Assembly: GCA_029218445.1 (NCBI GenBank)
Contig: JAQXRI010000008.1
Coordinates: 1-53,295, forward strand
Reading direction: 5' to 3'
Length of the DNA: 53,295 nucleotides
Origin: Prevotellaceae bacterium
Lineage (GTDB): Bacteria; Bacteroidota; Bacteroidia; Bacteroidales; Bacteroidaceae
Below the pieces are notes generated by a model. The model did not search any database. It saw only the letters and a list, made by a program, of their open reading frames with translations, and was not told where the DNA came from. Shown one piece after another: positions 1 through 7,872 of the stretch (positions are counted from its first letter, which is position 1; every line of letters begins with the position of its first letter). A program made the translations under genes and the position numbers.

Positions 1-1
1 T

Positions 2-49
2 CTCGGGGGCTGTCTGCCCCCTGCCGCATGGCAGCCCCCGAGTGTTTTT
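2..49 (+). terminator. Intrinsic terminator at the left edge
   Basis: An 11-bp perfect GC-rich stem (2-12 with 32-42) is followed by a T-run at 45-49. It probably ends a plus-strand transcript from a gene just left of the window. Confidence 0.75.
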
Positions 50-69
50 CATGGTCAAGTTTTTCAGTA

Positions 70-160
70 CAAAGTAAACTTTTCACCACAAAAGGTAAAC
101 TTTATCCGTACAAAGTAAACTTTTCCAGGAAAGGAGTAAACTTCTTCAGGAAAGTAAGTC
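70..160. repeat. Iteron-like direct repeats, four copies of GTAAACTT
   Basis: The core GTAAACTT occurs at 74-81, 95-102, 115-122 and 136-143, a period of 20-21 bp or about two helical turns. A degenerate fifth GTAA lies at 154 and a GTAAACCT at 223. Flanks are partly conserved (GTACAAA before, TTTC after), and the unit AAAGTaAACTTT is itself a weak dyad. The spacing suggests a protein binding on one face of the helix, as in iteron origins or tandem operators; that is inference. No gene overlaps it. Confidence 0.7.
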
Positions 161-246
161 AACATTCATCTGACAGAAAGTCAAGAAAAGACGAGTGAAT
201 ATAAAATTAATGTTAAATCAGAGTAAACCTTTTTTAGGCAAAGACA

Positions 247-440
247 ATGCCATTATGCCAGCTATTATGCCATTAAGAAAAAGTTGAAATGCACGGTTTG
301 GGTTGGTTTTTTATGTTATTTATATATTATATTATATATATTATTATATATATAATATAATATATAAATAAAATTTTCTTACACCTCTCTTTTGCACTTT
401 CATAATTTTCTTAATGGCATAATAGCTGGCATAATGGCAT
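247..440. repeat. Long nested inverted repeat, potential cruciform
   Basis: The 35-nt arm at 247-281 is the exact reverse complement of 406-440, and similarity continues inward for about another 15 nt (GAAATGCA against TGCACTTTC). Each arm contains repeated ATTATGCC units, and a further copy, AATTAATGGCATAAG, follows at 441-455. The arms enclose a second, AT-only palindrome. No coding capacity is seen. It may be a mobile-element remnant, a replication or partition site, or a very large hairpin. Confidence 0.85.
316..371. repeat. AT-only perfect palindrome in the centre of the dyad
   Basis: A 25-nt arm (316-340) is exactly complementary to 347-371 across a 6-nt loop, TTATTA. The stretch is entirely A and T apart from its flanks, so it would melt or extrude easily. 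Confidence 0.8.
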
Positions 441-474
441 AATTAATGGCATAAGACAAAAAGAGACAATATTA

Positions 475-507
475 TTTGACAATACAAAAAAACGTTCCTA
501 CTTTTGC
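475..507 (+). promoter_or_regulatory. Bacteroidetes promoter upstream of the small lipoprotein
   Basis: TTTG at 475-478 is followed after 20 nt by TACTTTTGC at 499-507, matching the TTTG-N19/20-TAnnTTTGC consensus. The nearest supported gene starts at 609, which implies a leader of about 95 nt. Confidence 0.65.
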
Positions 508-608
508 ATGTAAATTATAAATCGACTGACAATGAAAACAAAGAAACCTGCATATAACATTCTGATATTCTGATATTTAAGAAAGGCGTAAACGCTTCCA
601 TCCATAAC

Positions 609-974
609 ATGGTCCGCTTTACACCAATTCCCCTACTGAGCCTTCTGCTGCTCCTTTCATGCAGCAAAATCCCGCTTACGTTTCCTTTTTCGTCCGTCTC
701 CACTACCCCAGCCGACTCCGCCGTTTGGCATCGGTTGCAGGGTTTTTGGCGTGTCGAAGCCGTCCATTTCGACTCCGACACCACGTTTTTTGCCCCCTAT
801 GTCCCCAATTTCGTAGAAATCAAAGGCAACGAATTTCGACAATATTATCTCATAAATGCACCAAAAAACTTCATTTCTGTGCCTCGTCGTGCCGATTCTG
901 TCTTCACAAAGTTAAAGAGTGTGCATCGTCGAGGCGTGACCAAATGGTACGCGCATGAACAGTATTATATGTAA
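609..974 (+). CDS. Small putative lipoprotein, lipocalin-like fold possible
   Basis: A 121-aa protein with a hydrophobic leader and a lipobox (LLSC, lipidated Cys18), so it is predicted to be exported and membrane-anchored. The mature part begins with a LQGFWRVEAV stretch that resembles the first strand of small lipocalin-like lipoproteins, but I cannot assign a family. It ends soon after a RRGVTKWYAHEQYYM tail and may be truncated relative to relatives. It lies between the repeat-rich left edge and the sigma-factor gene, with its own promoter at 475-507. Function is unknown, and the call depends mainly on the signal peptide. Confidence 0.5.
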   Translation: MVRFTPIPLLSLLLLLSCSKIPLTFPFSSVSTTPADSAVWHRLQGFWRVEAVHFDSDTTFFAPYVPNFVEIKGNEFRQYYLINAPKNFISVPRRADSVFTKLKSVHRRGVTKWYAHEQYYM

Positions 975-1030
975 AGAATGAAAACAAATGCAATAAAACG
1001 CTACAAATATATCAATTATTTTGAATTTTA

Positions 1031-1063
1031 TTTGGTGATTTGGAATAAAATGCCTATTTTTGC
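1031..1063 (+). promoter_or_regulatory. Promoter of the first sigma-factor gene
   Basis: TTTG at 1031-1034, a 20-nt spacer and TATTTTTGC at 1055-1063 match the primary Bacteroidetes promoter. The start codon is at 1110, giving a leader of about 40 nt. Confidence 0.8.
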
Positions 1064-1109
1064 ACAATGATTCGCTTTCTGTATGGATTGCTAAAAACAT
1101 ATTAACGAC

Positions 1110-1970
1110 ATGAGACAACTAAAAATCATCAAATCAATAACCAACCGTGAAAGCGCGGCCCTGGAGAAATACCTCCAAGAAATAGGCAAAGAAGAACTGC
1201 TTACGGTTGACGAGGAAGTGGAACTTGCACAACGCATACACAAAGGCGACAAGAAAGCCTTGGAGCGCTTGACAAGAGCCAACTTGAGGTTTGTCGTGTC
1301 AGTGGCCAAGCAGTATCAGAACCAAGGCCTAAGTCTGCCCGACCTGATAAACGAGGGCAACGTAGGACTGATAAGAGCGGCAGAGAAGTTTGACGAAACA
1401 AGAGGTTTCAAATTCATATCCTATGCCGTATGGTGGATAAGGCAAAGCATATTGCAGGCACTGGCCGAACAAAGCAGAATAATAAAACTGCCGTTGAATC
1501 AGGTAAGCTCGGTAAACAAAATCAACAAAATGCTTTCGAAATTTGAGCAGGAGAACGAAAGGAAACCATCGTTGGAAGAAATAGCCGAGACCATTGACTT
1601 GCCGGAAGAGAAAGTAAATGACGCCATAAGCATAAGTGGCAGACACGTTTCAGTAGATGCTCCTTTCTCCGATTCTGATTCAAACAGCCTGATAGACATA
1701 CTTGAAGACAAAGAGTCGCCAACAGCCGACAAGGAACTGGTGGACGAGTCGTTGAGAGCAGAGATAAAAAAGGCCCTTTGCGTGCTGAAGGAAAGAGAAC
1801 GTCAGATAGTGGAAGCATTCTATGGAATAGGTGTTCAGGAAATGACGTTGGAAGAAATAGGAGCAAAATATGGCCTGTCGCGCGAAAGGGTTAGGCAAAT
1901 AAAAGAAAAGGCCATTAGACGGCTCAGGACAACAACCAACAACAAACTGTTGAAATCGTTTTTGGGATAA
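1110..1970 (+). CDS. RNA polymerase sigma factor, RpoD/SigA (ABfr-like) family
   Basis: A 286-aa sigma-70 protein with the short N-terminus typical of Bacteroidetes primary sigma (it opens [14 protein letters not shown]). Region 1.2 covers about residues 15-50. Region 2 (about 55-115) contains [11 protein letters not shown] and the -10/-7 recognition helix with WWIRQSILQ. Region 3 is about 125-200, and region 4 carries [29 protein letters not shown]. It directs core RNA polymerase to promoters. Some normally invariant positions differ from the primary factor as I remember it ([14 protein letters not shown], where IVRLPLNQVGSLNK is usual), so it may be a group-2 paralogue and not the essential housekeeping sigma. 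A second RpoD-like gene sits at 26169. The next gene follows after 28 nt. Confidence 0.93.
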   Translation: MRQLKIIKSITNRESAALEKYLQEIGKEELLTVDEEVELAQRIHKGDKKALERLTRANLRFVVSVAKQYQNQGLSLPDLINEGNVGLIRAAEKFDETRGFKFISYAVWWIRQSILQALAEQSRIIKLPLNQVSSVNKINKMLSKFEQENERKPSLEEIAETIDLPEEKVNDAISISGRHVSVDAPFSDSDSNSLIDILEDKESPTADKELVDESLRAEIKKALCVLKERERQIVEAFYGIGVQEMTLEEIGAKYGLSRERVRQIKEKAIRRLRTTTNNKLLKSFLG

Positions 1971-1998
1971 GAACAAAAAAAACATATAAGAAGCAAGA

Positions 1999-2475
1999 AT
2001 GAAAAGATTATTAAGCGTAGTCGTAATACTGCTTACGACATTGTGTGGAGCAACGGACGCAAACGCAAAGAGCAAGATGATGCCCAAAATGTATTTGTTT
2101 GGGTTTTCGGCCTCTTTCAAGAACTCTGTGGTCTATTTCACTGACATTCAGGAAGTTGACAGCGCGTGGATGGACACTAAGACAAAATTCCTATTAGGAC
2201 GCGACATGTATTCGTCACAACTCAAAGACTATCTTGGACAGTCAATACAGGACCCGCACAGAACATGCGTGGTAATGTTTGCCACTTCAAGGGAGAAAGC
2301 TGAAAAGAAATACATGAAACTCAAAAAGACATACACCGTCAAGGCTAAATCGAAAGACGGATATGACGTAAAGCATCTTGGAATAAACGAATTCCGGTTT
2401 AAACCGGTTGACATGTCGCCCGATGTGGAAGAAAGTCCAAAAGAGATAAAGAAAAAGGAAAAGAAGGAAAAGTAA
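1999..2475 (+). CDS. Secreted protein of unknown function with a Lys/Glu-rich tail
   Basis: A 158-aa protein with a signal peptide (MKRLLSVVVILLTTLCG, cleavage probably after ANA). The mature part has a SASFKNSVVYFTDIQEVD segment and ends in a charged KEIKKKEKKEK run. I do not recognise a catalytic motif; it fits a conserved periplasmic family of Bacteroidales with no assigned role. It follows the sigma gene after 28 nt and is probably cotranscribed with it. Oddly, the reading frame continues past the TAA with GAA and then ATG into an Arg/Gly-rich stretch ending at 2535, just before the terminator. Confidence 0.75.
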   Translation: MKRLLSVVVILLTTLCGATDANAKSKMMPKMYLFGFSASFKNSVVYFTDIQEVDSAWMDTKTKFLLGRDMYSSQLKDYLGQSIQDPHRTCVVMFATSREKAEKKYMKLKKTYTVKAKSKDGYDVKHLGINEFRFKPVDMSPDVEESPKEIKKKEKKEK

Positions 2476-2478
2476 GAA

Positions 2479-2535
2479 ATGGATAATGAAAGAAGAGGAA
2501 GAGGCAAAGGAAGAGGCGGAAAACGCCCAATGTAA
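2479..2535 (+). other. In-frame Arg/Gly-rich micro-ORF behind the stop of the previous gene
   Basis: ATG at 2479 opens an 18-codon frame encoding MDNERRGRGKGRGGKRPM, in the same frame as the preceding gene and separated from its stop by one codon. The stop is at 2533-2535 and the terminator stem begins at 2536. It could be a separately translated basic peptide, a readthrough tail, or what remains of a longer C-terminus after a nonsense mutation. It could also be chance in purine-rich DNA. Confidence 0.3.
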
Positions 2536-2574
2536 CCAAAAGGCCGTGGCAAAAGAGCCACGGCCTTTTGGTTT
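2536..2574. terminator. Bidirectional intrinsic terminator
   Basis: A 15-bp perfect stem (2536-2550 with 2557-2571) has a 6-nt loop, and its base is A-rich on one side and T-rich on the other. It separates the convergent genes at 1999-2475 (+) and 2580-2711 (-) and can serve both strands. Confidence 0.85.
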
Positions 2575-2579
2575 GCCTG

Positions 2580-2711
2580 TTATGTCGATTGGCTTTTTCG
2601 TTGGGCTATCATATCCCTCAACTCCTTGCTCAAATGCTTTTTCCGCTGAAGATAGCGCTGCTTGCGCTTCTCATAGTCTTCACGGTGTCGCTCGAGAAAA
2701 TTGTCGGCCAT
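2580..2711 (-). CDS. Conserved 43-aa basic helical protein (MADNFLE family)
   Basis: ATG at 2711 (minus) opens a 43-aa protein, MADNFLERHREDYEKRK..., rich in Lys, Arg and Glu and probably one long helix. Small proteins opening MADNFLE.H.EDYE.RK are common in Bacteroidales, often labelled dehydrogenase without evidence; I rely on recall for this. It begins 12 nt after the stop of the DUF4270 gene, so it is probably the last cistron of that operon, and it stops just before the shared terminator. Function is unknown. Confidence 0.7.
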   Translation of the reverse strand: MADNFLERHREDYEKRKQRYLQRKKHLSKELRDMIAQRKSQST

Positions 2712-2723
2712 AATAGTTTAAAG

Positions 2724-4148
2724 TCAATTGCCAACGCTTGAAAACTTATTATATATCACACTGATTGTAACCGGTGTATGGGTGTTGGCCGAGCCGCCTA
2801 CAAGGCGTGTACTCTTCAGCTCCATATCGTTTGACACCTTGGTGTAAGTGCTTGAGTTTGATGTTGTGCTGATGGATGCAGTCACCGGTATCAGGACAAC
2901 TTTATTCCAATCGTCCGACTTGCCCCTGTTGGCCCACAACCTGTTGACAAGCGAAGAGATGTTGTTGTAGGTGTAAGTGTTGTAGGACGAGTTAAAGGTA
3001 GCAATGTATGAAGTGACGTTGTCGGGAAGGTTGCGCTGCTCAAAAAACGTGTACATGCTGTCTTTAGGCACCATCAAGACATAGTTTGGTGTTGCAAACT
3101 CACCTTGGTCGCTGCTTTGAAGACGTTTGAACACTATTTTAGCCGAACTAATGGTATCGTTTTCGTGGTTGCGCTTGATGTCGTCGATAGGCAATGTCAC
3201 TTCGGTATAAATACCGGCAGGACTCTTGAGATACGTACAGGTATTGTCGGCGGCAAGCATCTTCATGCGTTCGTGGTCGTTGATGATGTTGGTGGTCTGC
3301 ATAACCTCCTCGGTACCGCCAATCTTCAGGCCTGCATTGACGATTGAGTCGTTGCTGTAGGCACGATAGTGGAACTGCAGGTTGGTGATGAGCACTTCAC
3401 CCATTGTACCGATGCCGTTGGTTGATTTTACGAAAAAGCCCGGGAAGACATTGTGTATGAAGTTGTAGGAGTTTTTGTAGTTGGCTTCATCCTCATAATA
3501 TTTGCGCATGAGGTATGTGCCAAAATTGTTGTATTCATTTCCTTCTTTATCAATGTACTTGTCGTTGAGCGGAATGGAAACCGCACGAAGCGAGTCGGTG
3601 CCAATGAGTCCTTGAAACGTATAGATTTTGTCTTTTACAATGGCTCCGGCATCGTTTCTTAGATAGCCTTCCTTTTCGGGATTGAAGTTTGAATAGTAGT
3701 CCCTACCCTCACTTATTGGCTTGGCCAGCTCACAAGCCATGAGCTTCATCATGTTGAGCGAGTCGCCCTTATATGAATTGAAGAAGATGTTGAAGAAACA
3801 AGAGTCGGCTACAATTTGGCCTTTGGCGTCGCGGCTGACAATGCTGTCAAGCTTGGGCATCAATGGACTTTCGATGAGCAATTCGGCTATGCCAAACTGG
3901 GTAGAGAAATTACTCGTTACATAAGTGTTGGTTTCGGGGTCCTTCACATGACCTAAATAAGTGTAAGAGCTGCGTGACAATACGGAATCGACGGCAATGG
4001 ACCTTGTTGAAACATTGAACGTGTCGGTGATGATGGCAAACTTGTCAACTTCATTAGACAGAGAATTACCAAGAGTGTCGGTATTGTCATCACAAGATGT
4101 CATGGCCAGAAAGGCCATGACAAACGTTGTAATCCATTTTATTTTCAT
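2724..4148 (-). CDS. DUF4270 family outer-surface lipoprotein
   Basis: A 474-aa protein with a lipoprotein signal (lipobox MTSC, Cys19). The mature domain, with VDSVLSRSSYTYLGHVKDPETNTYVTS near its start and long beta-rich segments, fits the Bacteroidetes DUF4270 family, whose role is unknown. It lies 35 nt downstream of the glycogen synthase-like gene in the same direction. This arrangement, next to panC and panD, is one I recognise from other Bacteroidales. It is probably exported by Sec and Lol and may be surface-exposed. No enzymatic residues can be named. Confidence 0.85.
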   Translation of the reverse strand: MKIKWITTFVMAFLAMTSCDDNTDTLGNSLSNEVDKFAIITDTFNVSTRSIAVDSVLSRSSYTYLGHVKDPETNTYVTSNFSTQFGIAELLIESPLMPKLDSIVSRDAKGQIVADSCFFNIFFNSYKGDSLNMMKLMACELAKPISEGRDYYSNFNPEKEGYLRNDAGAIVKDKIYTFQGLIGTDSLRAVSIPLNDKYIDKEGNEYNNFGTYLMRKYYEDEANYKNSYNFIHNVFPGFFVKSTNGIGTMGEVLITNLQFHYRAYSNDSIVNAGLKIGGTEEVMQTTNIINDHERMKMLAADNTCTYLKSPAGIYTEVTLPIDDIKRNHENDTISSAKIVFKRLQSSDQGEFATPNYVLMVPKDSMYTFFEQRNLPDNVTSYIATFNSSYNTYTYNNISSLVNRLWANRGKSDDWNKVVLIPVTASISTTSNSSTYTKVSNDMELKSTRLVGGSANTHTPVTISVIYNKFSSVGN

Positions 4149-4183
4149 TCTATTTAATTTGTGTGTTTACATATAATATTCTA

Positions 4184-4987
4184 CTAAGAAAGCACTTTCT
4201 CATAGAAGTTGGCGTAGGCTTGCGCGAAGTCATCGCCAGGATATTCGACAAAAGGCTTACCGCTGTCTCTGAGATACTTTGACACGCCGGCGTCGATGTC
4301 ATCAGAGGCTTCAATTACTCCATCGGAATAATCTATGGCCAATTTTGCGAGGTCGTCATATCCAAACTTTTCAGAGAATCCTGAAAGCATGTCGGCATTG
4401 ACATTTCTAAATGCTATGCAATCACGGAAGTCGTCACACACGGTGCCTGGAAGCTGATTGCCAAAGAGCGAAGTCACCACCTTGGCGTTGGCAAACGACG
4501 GTTCGTCGCAGTATGCAGCCTTGACAAACAACGGCACCACATAGGACATCCACCCCTGACAATGAATTACGTCAGGAACCCAACGCAACTTCTTTACCGT
4601 TTCGAGCACACCGCGTGCGAAGAATATTGCACGCTCGCCATTGTCGGCATAGGGCTTGCCGCTTTCGTCAAGTCCCATTTGGCGCTTGGTGAAATAGTCG
4701 TCGTTGTCGATGAAATAAACCTGTGTACGACAAGCCTGCATGGAAGCTACCTTAATAATCAAGGGATGGTCAGTCTCATTGATAATAAGATTCATCCCCG
4801 AGAGCCTGATCACCTCATGAAGCTGCCCCCTTCTCTCGTTTATGTTTCCCCACTTGGGCATGAATGTTCTTATCTCGAAACCTTTTTCTACAACTTTCTG
4901 AGGCACGAGACGACCCATGTTAGACATTTCGCTTTCAGGAACGTATGGTGATATTTCCTGGTTGATGAATAATATTTTCTTTGCCAT
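4184..4987 (-). CDS. Glycogen/starch synthase-like protein, GT5 N-terminal domain only
   Basis: A 267-aa protein matching the N-terminal Rossmann half of GT5 glycogen synthases: the start (KKILFINQEISPYVPES, then the region around SNMGRLVPQKV), the WVPDVIHCQGWMSYVVPLF segment and the acidic PFVEYPGDDF end. A bacterial GlgA has about 480 residues, so the whole C-terminal ADP-glucose-binding half is absent. The frame opens and closes cleanly, and 270-aa versions recur in Bacteroidales. Whether it transfers glucose is doubtful; it may be regulatory or act with another protein. It is followed after 35 nt by DUF4270 and is divergent from panC. Confidence 0.85.
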   Translation of the reverse strand: MAKKILFINQEISPYVPESEMSNMGRLVPQKVVEKGFEIRTFMPKWGNINERRGQLHEVIRLSGMNLIINETDHPLIIKVASMQACRTQVYFIDNDDYFTKRQMGLDESGKPYADNGERAIFFARGVLETVKKLRWVPDVIHCQGWMSYVVPLFVKAAYCDEPSFANAKVVTSLFGNQLPGTVCDDFRDCIAFRNVNADMLSGFSEKFGYDDLAKLAIDYSDGVIEASDDIDAGVSKYLRDSGKPFVEYPGDDFAQAYANFYEKVLS

Positions 4988-5005
4988 GATTTGAAGATTA
5001 ATGAT

Positions 5006-5040
5006 GCAAAGTTACTAATTTTTTTTGGTATTTCGGCAAA
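5006..5040 (-). promoter_or_regulatory. Minus-strand promoter of the GT5/DUF4270 operon
   Basis: On the minus strand TAACTTTGC (complement of 5006-5014) is preceded by TTTG (complement of 5037-5040) at a slightly long 22-nt spacing. The start codon is about 20 nt downstream. Confidence 0.55.
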
Positions 5041-5095
5041 AAAAAGGGCATTTTACAAAAAATAAAAATCTTTTTTGTATATTTTTACCTTATTA

Positions 5096-5128
5096 TTTCG
5101 ATATTTGACAAAAATGTTGTTATTTTGC
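5096..5128 (+). promoter_or_regulatory. Probable promoter of the panC operon
   Basis: TTTC at 5096-5099, a 20-nt spacer and TTATTTTGC at 5120-5128 form an imperfect version of the consensus with one mismatch in each box. The panC start is 40 nt downstream. Confidence 0.45.
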
Positions 5129-5167
5129 ACCCGTTTTCATAAACATGTTGATTAAAGTAAAACATAA

Positions 5168-6016
5168 ATGATTGTATTAAGAAAAATAACAGAACTACAG
5201 AATAGTCTGTTTGACGAACGGAAAGCAGGGCACTCGGTAGGACTTGTTCCGACGATGGGAGCACTGCATGAGGGACATGCTTCGCTGGTAAGAAGATGCG
5301 TTGCAGAAAATGACGTAACGGTAGTTTCAGTTTTCGTCAACCCCACACAATTCAACGACAAGAACGACTTGAAAAACTATCCCCGCACCTTAGAGGCCGA
5401 TTGCAAGCTCTTGGAAGATTGCGGAGCAACATACGTGTTTGCCCCCACTGTTGAAGAAATGTACCCTACACCCGACAACCGCCATTTCGAGTACCCGCCG
5501 GTATCTACCGTGATGGAAGGCGCTCATCGCCCAGGGCATTTCAACGGTGTATGCCAAGTCGTCAGCCGACTATTTTATATCGTCAAACCTGACAGAGCGT
5601 ATTTTGGCGAGAAGGACTGGCAACAAATAGCAGTGATAAAAGCCATGGTAAAGCACCTGAACATCAATGTTGAGATAGTGGAATGTGACATCGTGAGGGA
5701 CAGCGACGGACTGGCACGGTCAAGCCGCAACACATTGCTGGCAAAAGACGAACGGGCCATTGCCCCCAACATATACAAGGCCCTGAAGGAAAGCATTGAC
5801 TACGCAAAAAGCCACAGCGTTAAGGACACTCACGACAAAGTAGTCAACGACATCAACGCCACCAATGGACTGGAGGTTGAATACTTTTCAATTGTTGACG
5901 GCAACACTCTGCTTGACATCAACGACTGGAATGAAACAGACCATGCTGTGGGATGCATCACCGTTTATTGCGGAAAGACTCCTATAAGACTTATAGACCA
6001 CATAAAATACAAATAA
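5168..6016 (+). CDS. panC: Pantoate--beta-alanine ligase
   Basis: A 282-aa cytoplasmic enzyme joining pantoate and beta-alanine with ATP in pantothenate (coenzyme A) synthesis. The nucleotide-binding [10 protein letters not shown] motif lies at residues 28-37, followed by VNPTQF, the YFGEKDWQQ block and SSRN near residue 180. Length is normal. It is followed 3 nt later by panD, whose product makes the beta-alanine substrate, so the two form a pathway pair in one operon with rsmG and an MBL hydrolase. Confidence 0.97.
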   Translation: MIVLRKITELQNSLFDERKAGHSVGLVPTMGALHEGHASLVRRCVAENDVTVVSVFVNPTQFNDKNDLKNYPRTLEADCKLLEDCGATYVFAPTVEEMYPTPDNRHFEYPPVSTVMEGAHRPGHFNGVCQVVSRLFYIVKPDRAYFGEKDWQQIAVIKAMVKHLNINVEIVECDIVRDSDGLARSSRNTLLAKDERAIAPNIYKALKESIDYAKSHSVKDTHDKVVNDINATNGLEVEYFSIVDGNTLLDINDWNETDHAVGCITVYCGKTPIRLIDHIKYK

Positions 6017-6019
6017 GCC

Positions 6020-6364
6020 ATGATGATAGAGGTATTGAAATCGAAACTTCACTGTGTTACAGTGACTGAAGCTAATCTCAACTACATGGGAAGCATCACC
6101 ATTGACGAAGACCTGATGGATGCCGCCAACTTAATAGCTGGAGAAAAGGTGCAAATTGTCGATAACAATAACGGTGAACGATTTGAGACCTACATAATAA
6201 AAGGTGAGCGTGGTAGCGGCAGCATCTGCCTTAACGGTGCTGCCGCCCGCAAAGTTCAAGTCGGCGACGTGTGCATTATAATTTCTTATGCATTGATGGA
6301 TTTTGAAGAAGCGAAGAAATTCAAGCCAACAATCGTTTTCCCCGAAAACAACAAGGTGATGTAA
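6020..6364 (+). CDS. panD: Aspartate 1-decarboxylase proenzyme
   Basis: A 114-aa pyruvoyl enzyme that converts aspartate to beta-alanine. With the first of the two adjacent ATG codons as start, the self-cleavage pair is Gly24-Ser25 in YMGSITID, the same numbering as in E. coli PanD, which supports this start. Cleavage would give a short beta chain and an alpha chain with an N-terminal pyruvoyl group. It lies 3 nt after panC. Confidence 0.96.
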   Translation: MMIEVLKSKLHCVTVTEANLNYMGSITIDEDLMDAANLIAGEKVQIVDNNNGERFETYIIKGERGSGSICLNGAAARKVQVGDVCIIISYALMDFEEAKKFKPTIVFPENNKVM

Positions 6365-6410
6365 ACTTCTGCTTGAAATTCAATATGCTTGAAAAGCAAA
6401 TTCAAACAAC

Positions 6411-7031
6411 ATGGATATAATATTGAAGTATTTCACCACTTTAAGTGATGAACAGAAAAGGCAGTTTGCCATGCTCAACGATTTGTATCACGGCTGGAAC
6501 GCAAAGATTAATGTCATTTCACGCAAAGACATTGACAATTTATACGAACACCACGTGTTGCATTCATTGGCTATAGCAAAGGCCTTACATTTCAAACCAA
6601 ATACATCAATACTTGATTTTGGTACAGGAGGCGGATTCCCGGGAATACCGCTCGCCATAATGTTCCCGGAGTGTTCGTTCAAACTAATTGACGGAACAGG
6701 CAAGAAAATAAAAGTGGCAAATGAAATTGCCAATGCCCTGGGACTAAAGAACTGCAAAGCCGAACACATTCGCGGAGAAGAAGAAAAAGGGAAGTACGAC
6801 TTTGTGGTAAGCAGAGCCGTAATGCAATTGCCTGACTTGATGAAAATCGTGTCGAAGAACATACAGAAGAAAAGCTTCAACGCCTTGCCCAACGGTGTCA
6901 TTTGCCTAAAAGGAGGTGACTTGCAAGCCGAGACATCGAAATTCAAGAATATCGTTGAAATAACCGAGCTGACCAACTGGTTTAGCGAAGAATGGTTTAC
7001 CAACAAGTACATTATTTATTTACCAGCATAA
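6411..7031 (+). CDS. rsmG: 16S rRNA (guanine527-N7)-methyltransferase
   Basis: A 206-aa Rossmann methyltransferase (GidB family) that methylates G527 of 16S rRNA. The SAM-binding loop DFGTGGGFPGIPLA is near residues 69-82, followed by LIDGTGKKIKVANE and the conserved VVSRAV block. It follows panD after 46 nt and precedes the MBL hydrolase by 7 nt. In many bacteria loss of this enzyme gives low-level streptomycin resistance (family knowledge). Confidence 0.95.
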   Translation: MDIILKYFTTLSDEQKRQFAMLNDLYHGWNAKINVISRKDIDNLYEHHVLHSLAIAKALHFKPNTSILDFGTGGGFPGIPLAIMFPECSFKLIDGTGKKIKVANEIANALGLKNCKAEHIRGEEEKGKYDFVVSRAVMQLPDLMKIVSKNIQKKSFNALPNGVICLKGGDLQAETSKFKNIVEITELTNWFSEEWFTNKYIIYLPA

Positions 7032-7038
7032 CGACATT

Positions 7039-7680
7039 ATGAGAATAGAAAAGTTTGAAGTCAATCCTTTTCAAGAAAACTGCTACATCGTCAGTGACGA
7101 AACAAACGAAGGTGTCGTAATCGACTGCGGAGCGTTTTACAATGAAGAACGCAAGGCTATAGTAGAATATGTGAGAGACAACGGCATTACACTAAAGCAC
7201 CTTCTTGCCACTCATGCACATATTGACCACAACTTTGGAAACAATACAATATATGAGGAGTTTGGATTGAAACCAGAGGTTTTTACAGAAGACGAATACA
7301 TGATGTCAAGACTTCCACACCAGGCATTGATGTTCTGCAACTACAAGTTGGACTATGACATGCCTCCTGTGGGACGATTTCTGAAGGAGGGCGACACCAT
7401 ATCGTTTGGTCAACATTCGCTAAGCATAATCCCGACTCCAGGGCATACCAAAGGCTCGGTATTCTATTATTGCAAGGAAGAGAATGTTGCCTTTTCAGGC
7501 GACACATTGTTCAGGATGAGCATTGGACGAACCGACTTTGAACAAGGCAGCTTCAAGGACATAATGGAAAGCCTAAAGTCGCTGCCCAAGAAGATGGATG
7601 GAGAAACGGTAATATTGCCTGGACATGGCCCGAAAACAACTCTCAAATTTGAGATGGACAACAATCCTTACTTCAAATAA
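7039..7680 (+). CDS. MBL-fold metallo-hydrolase, glyoxalase II-like
   Basis: A 213-aa metallo-beta-lactamase-fold protein. Metal ligands are visible: His59, His61, Asp63 and His64 in THAHIDH, His136 in PTPGHT, Asp155 in FSGDTLF and His196 in LPGHGP, so a binuclear metal site is complete. This set is typical of the short glyoxalase II-like hydrolases (YcbL type); the C-terminal substrate domain of true GloB is missing, so the substrate is unknown. It is the last gene of the panC operon. Confidence 0.9.
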   Translation: MRIEKFEVNPFQENCYIVSDETNEGVVIDCGAFYNEERKAIVEYVRDNGITLKHLLATHAHIDHNFGNNTIYEEFGLKPEVFTEDEYMMSRLPHQALMFCNYKLDYDMPPVGRFLKEGDTISFGQHSLSIIPTPGHTKGSVFYYCKEENVAFSGDTLFRMSIGRTDFEQGSFKDIMESLKSLPKKMDGETVILPGHGPKTTLKFEMDNNPYFK

Positions 7681-7693
7681 TAATAAAAAAATC

Positions 7694-7734
7694 AACCCAC
7701 ACTTCATGTCGAAAATTACATGATGTGTGGGTTT
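7694..7734 (+). terminator. Terminator of the panC-panD-rsmG-MBL operon
   Basis: A 16-bp stem with one mismatch (7694-7709 with 7718-7733) lies 13 nt after the stop codon, with A-rich sequence upstream and a short T-run at 7732-7734. The remainder up to 7872 shows no further gene. Confidence 0.7.
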
Positions 7735-7872
7735 CAAAAGTTGACTAATCTCACGATCTGTTACTTTTTAGTTAACCTTAATAATCTAATACCATGAAAA
7801 ACACATTGCAAATATACGAAATATCAGAATAACTCGCAAGTAATTTACATTAATATTAAGTTATTTTTGTAC

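Noticed and set aside
70..160. Possible CRISPR array
   Set aside because: The repeats are only 8 nt with 12-13 nt gaps and no cas genes are near; iterons or operators fit better.
532..573. 13-codon frame (MKTKKPAYNILIF) after the promoter at 475-507
   Set aside because: Too short, no recognisable attenuator or regulatory codons, and it ends 35 nt before the lipoprotein; it could only be a leader peptide by assumption.
2486..2713. 75-codon plus frame across the terminator at 2536-2574
   Set aside because: It reads through a perfect terminator stem and is antisense to the MADNFLE-type gene.
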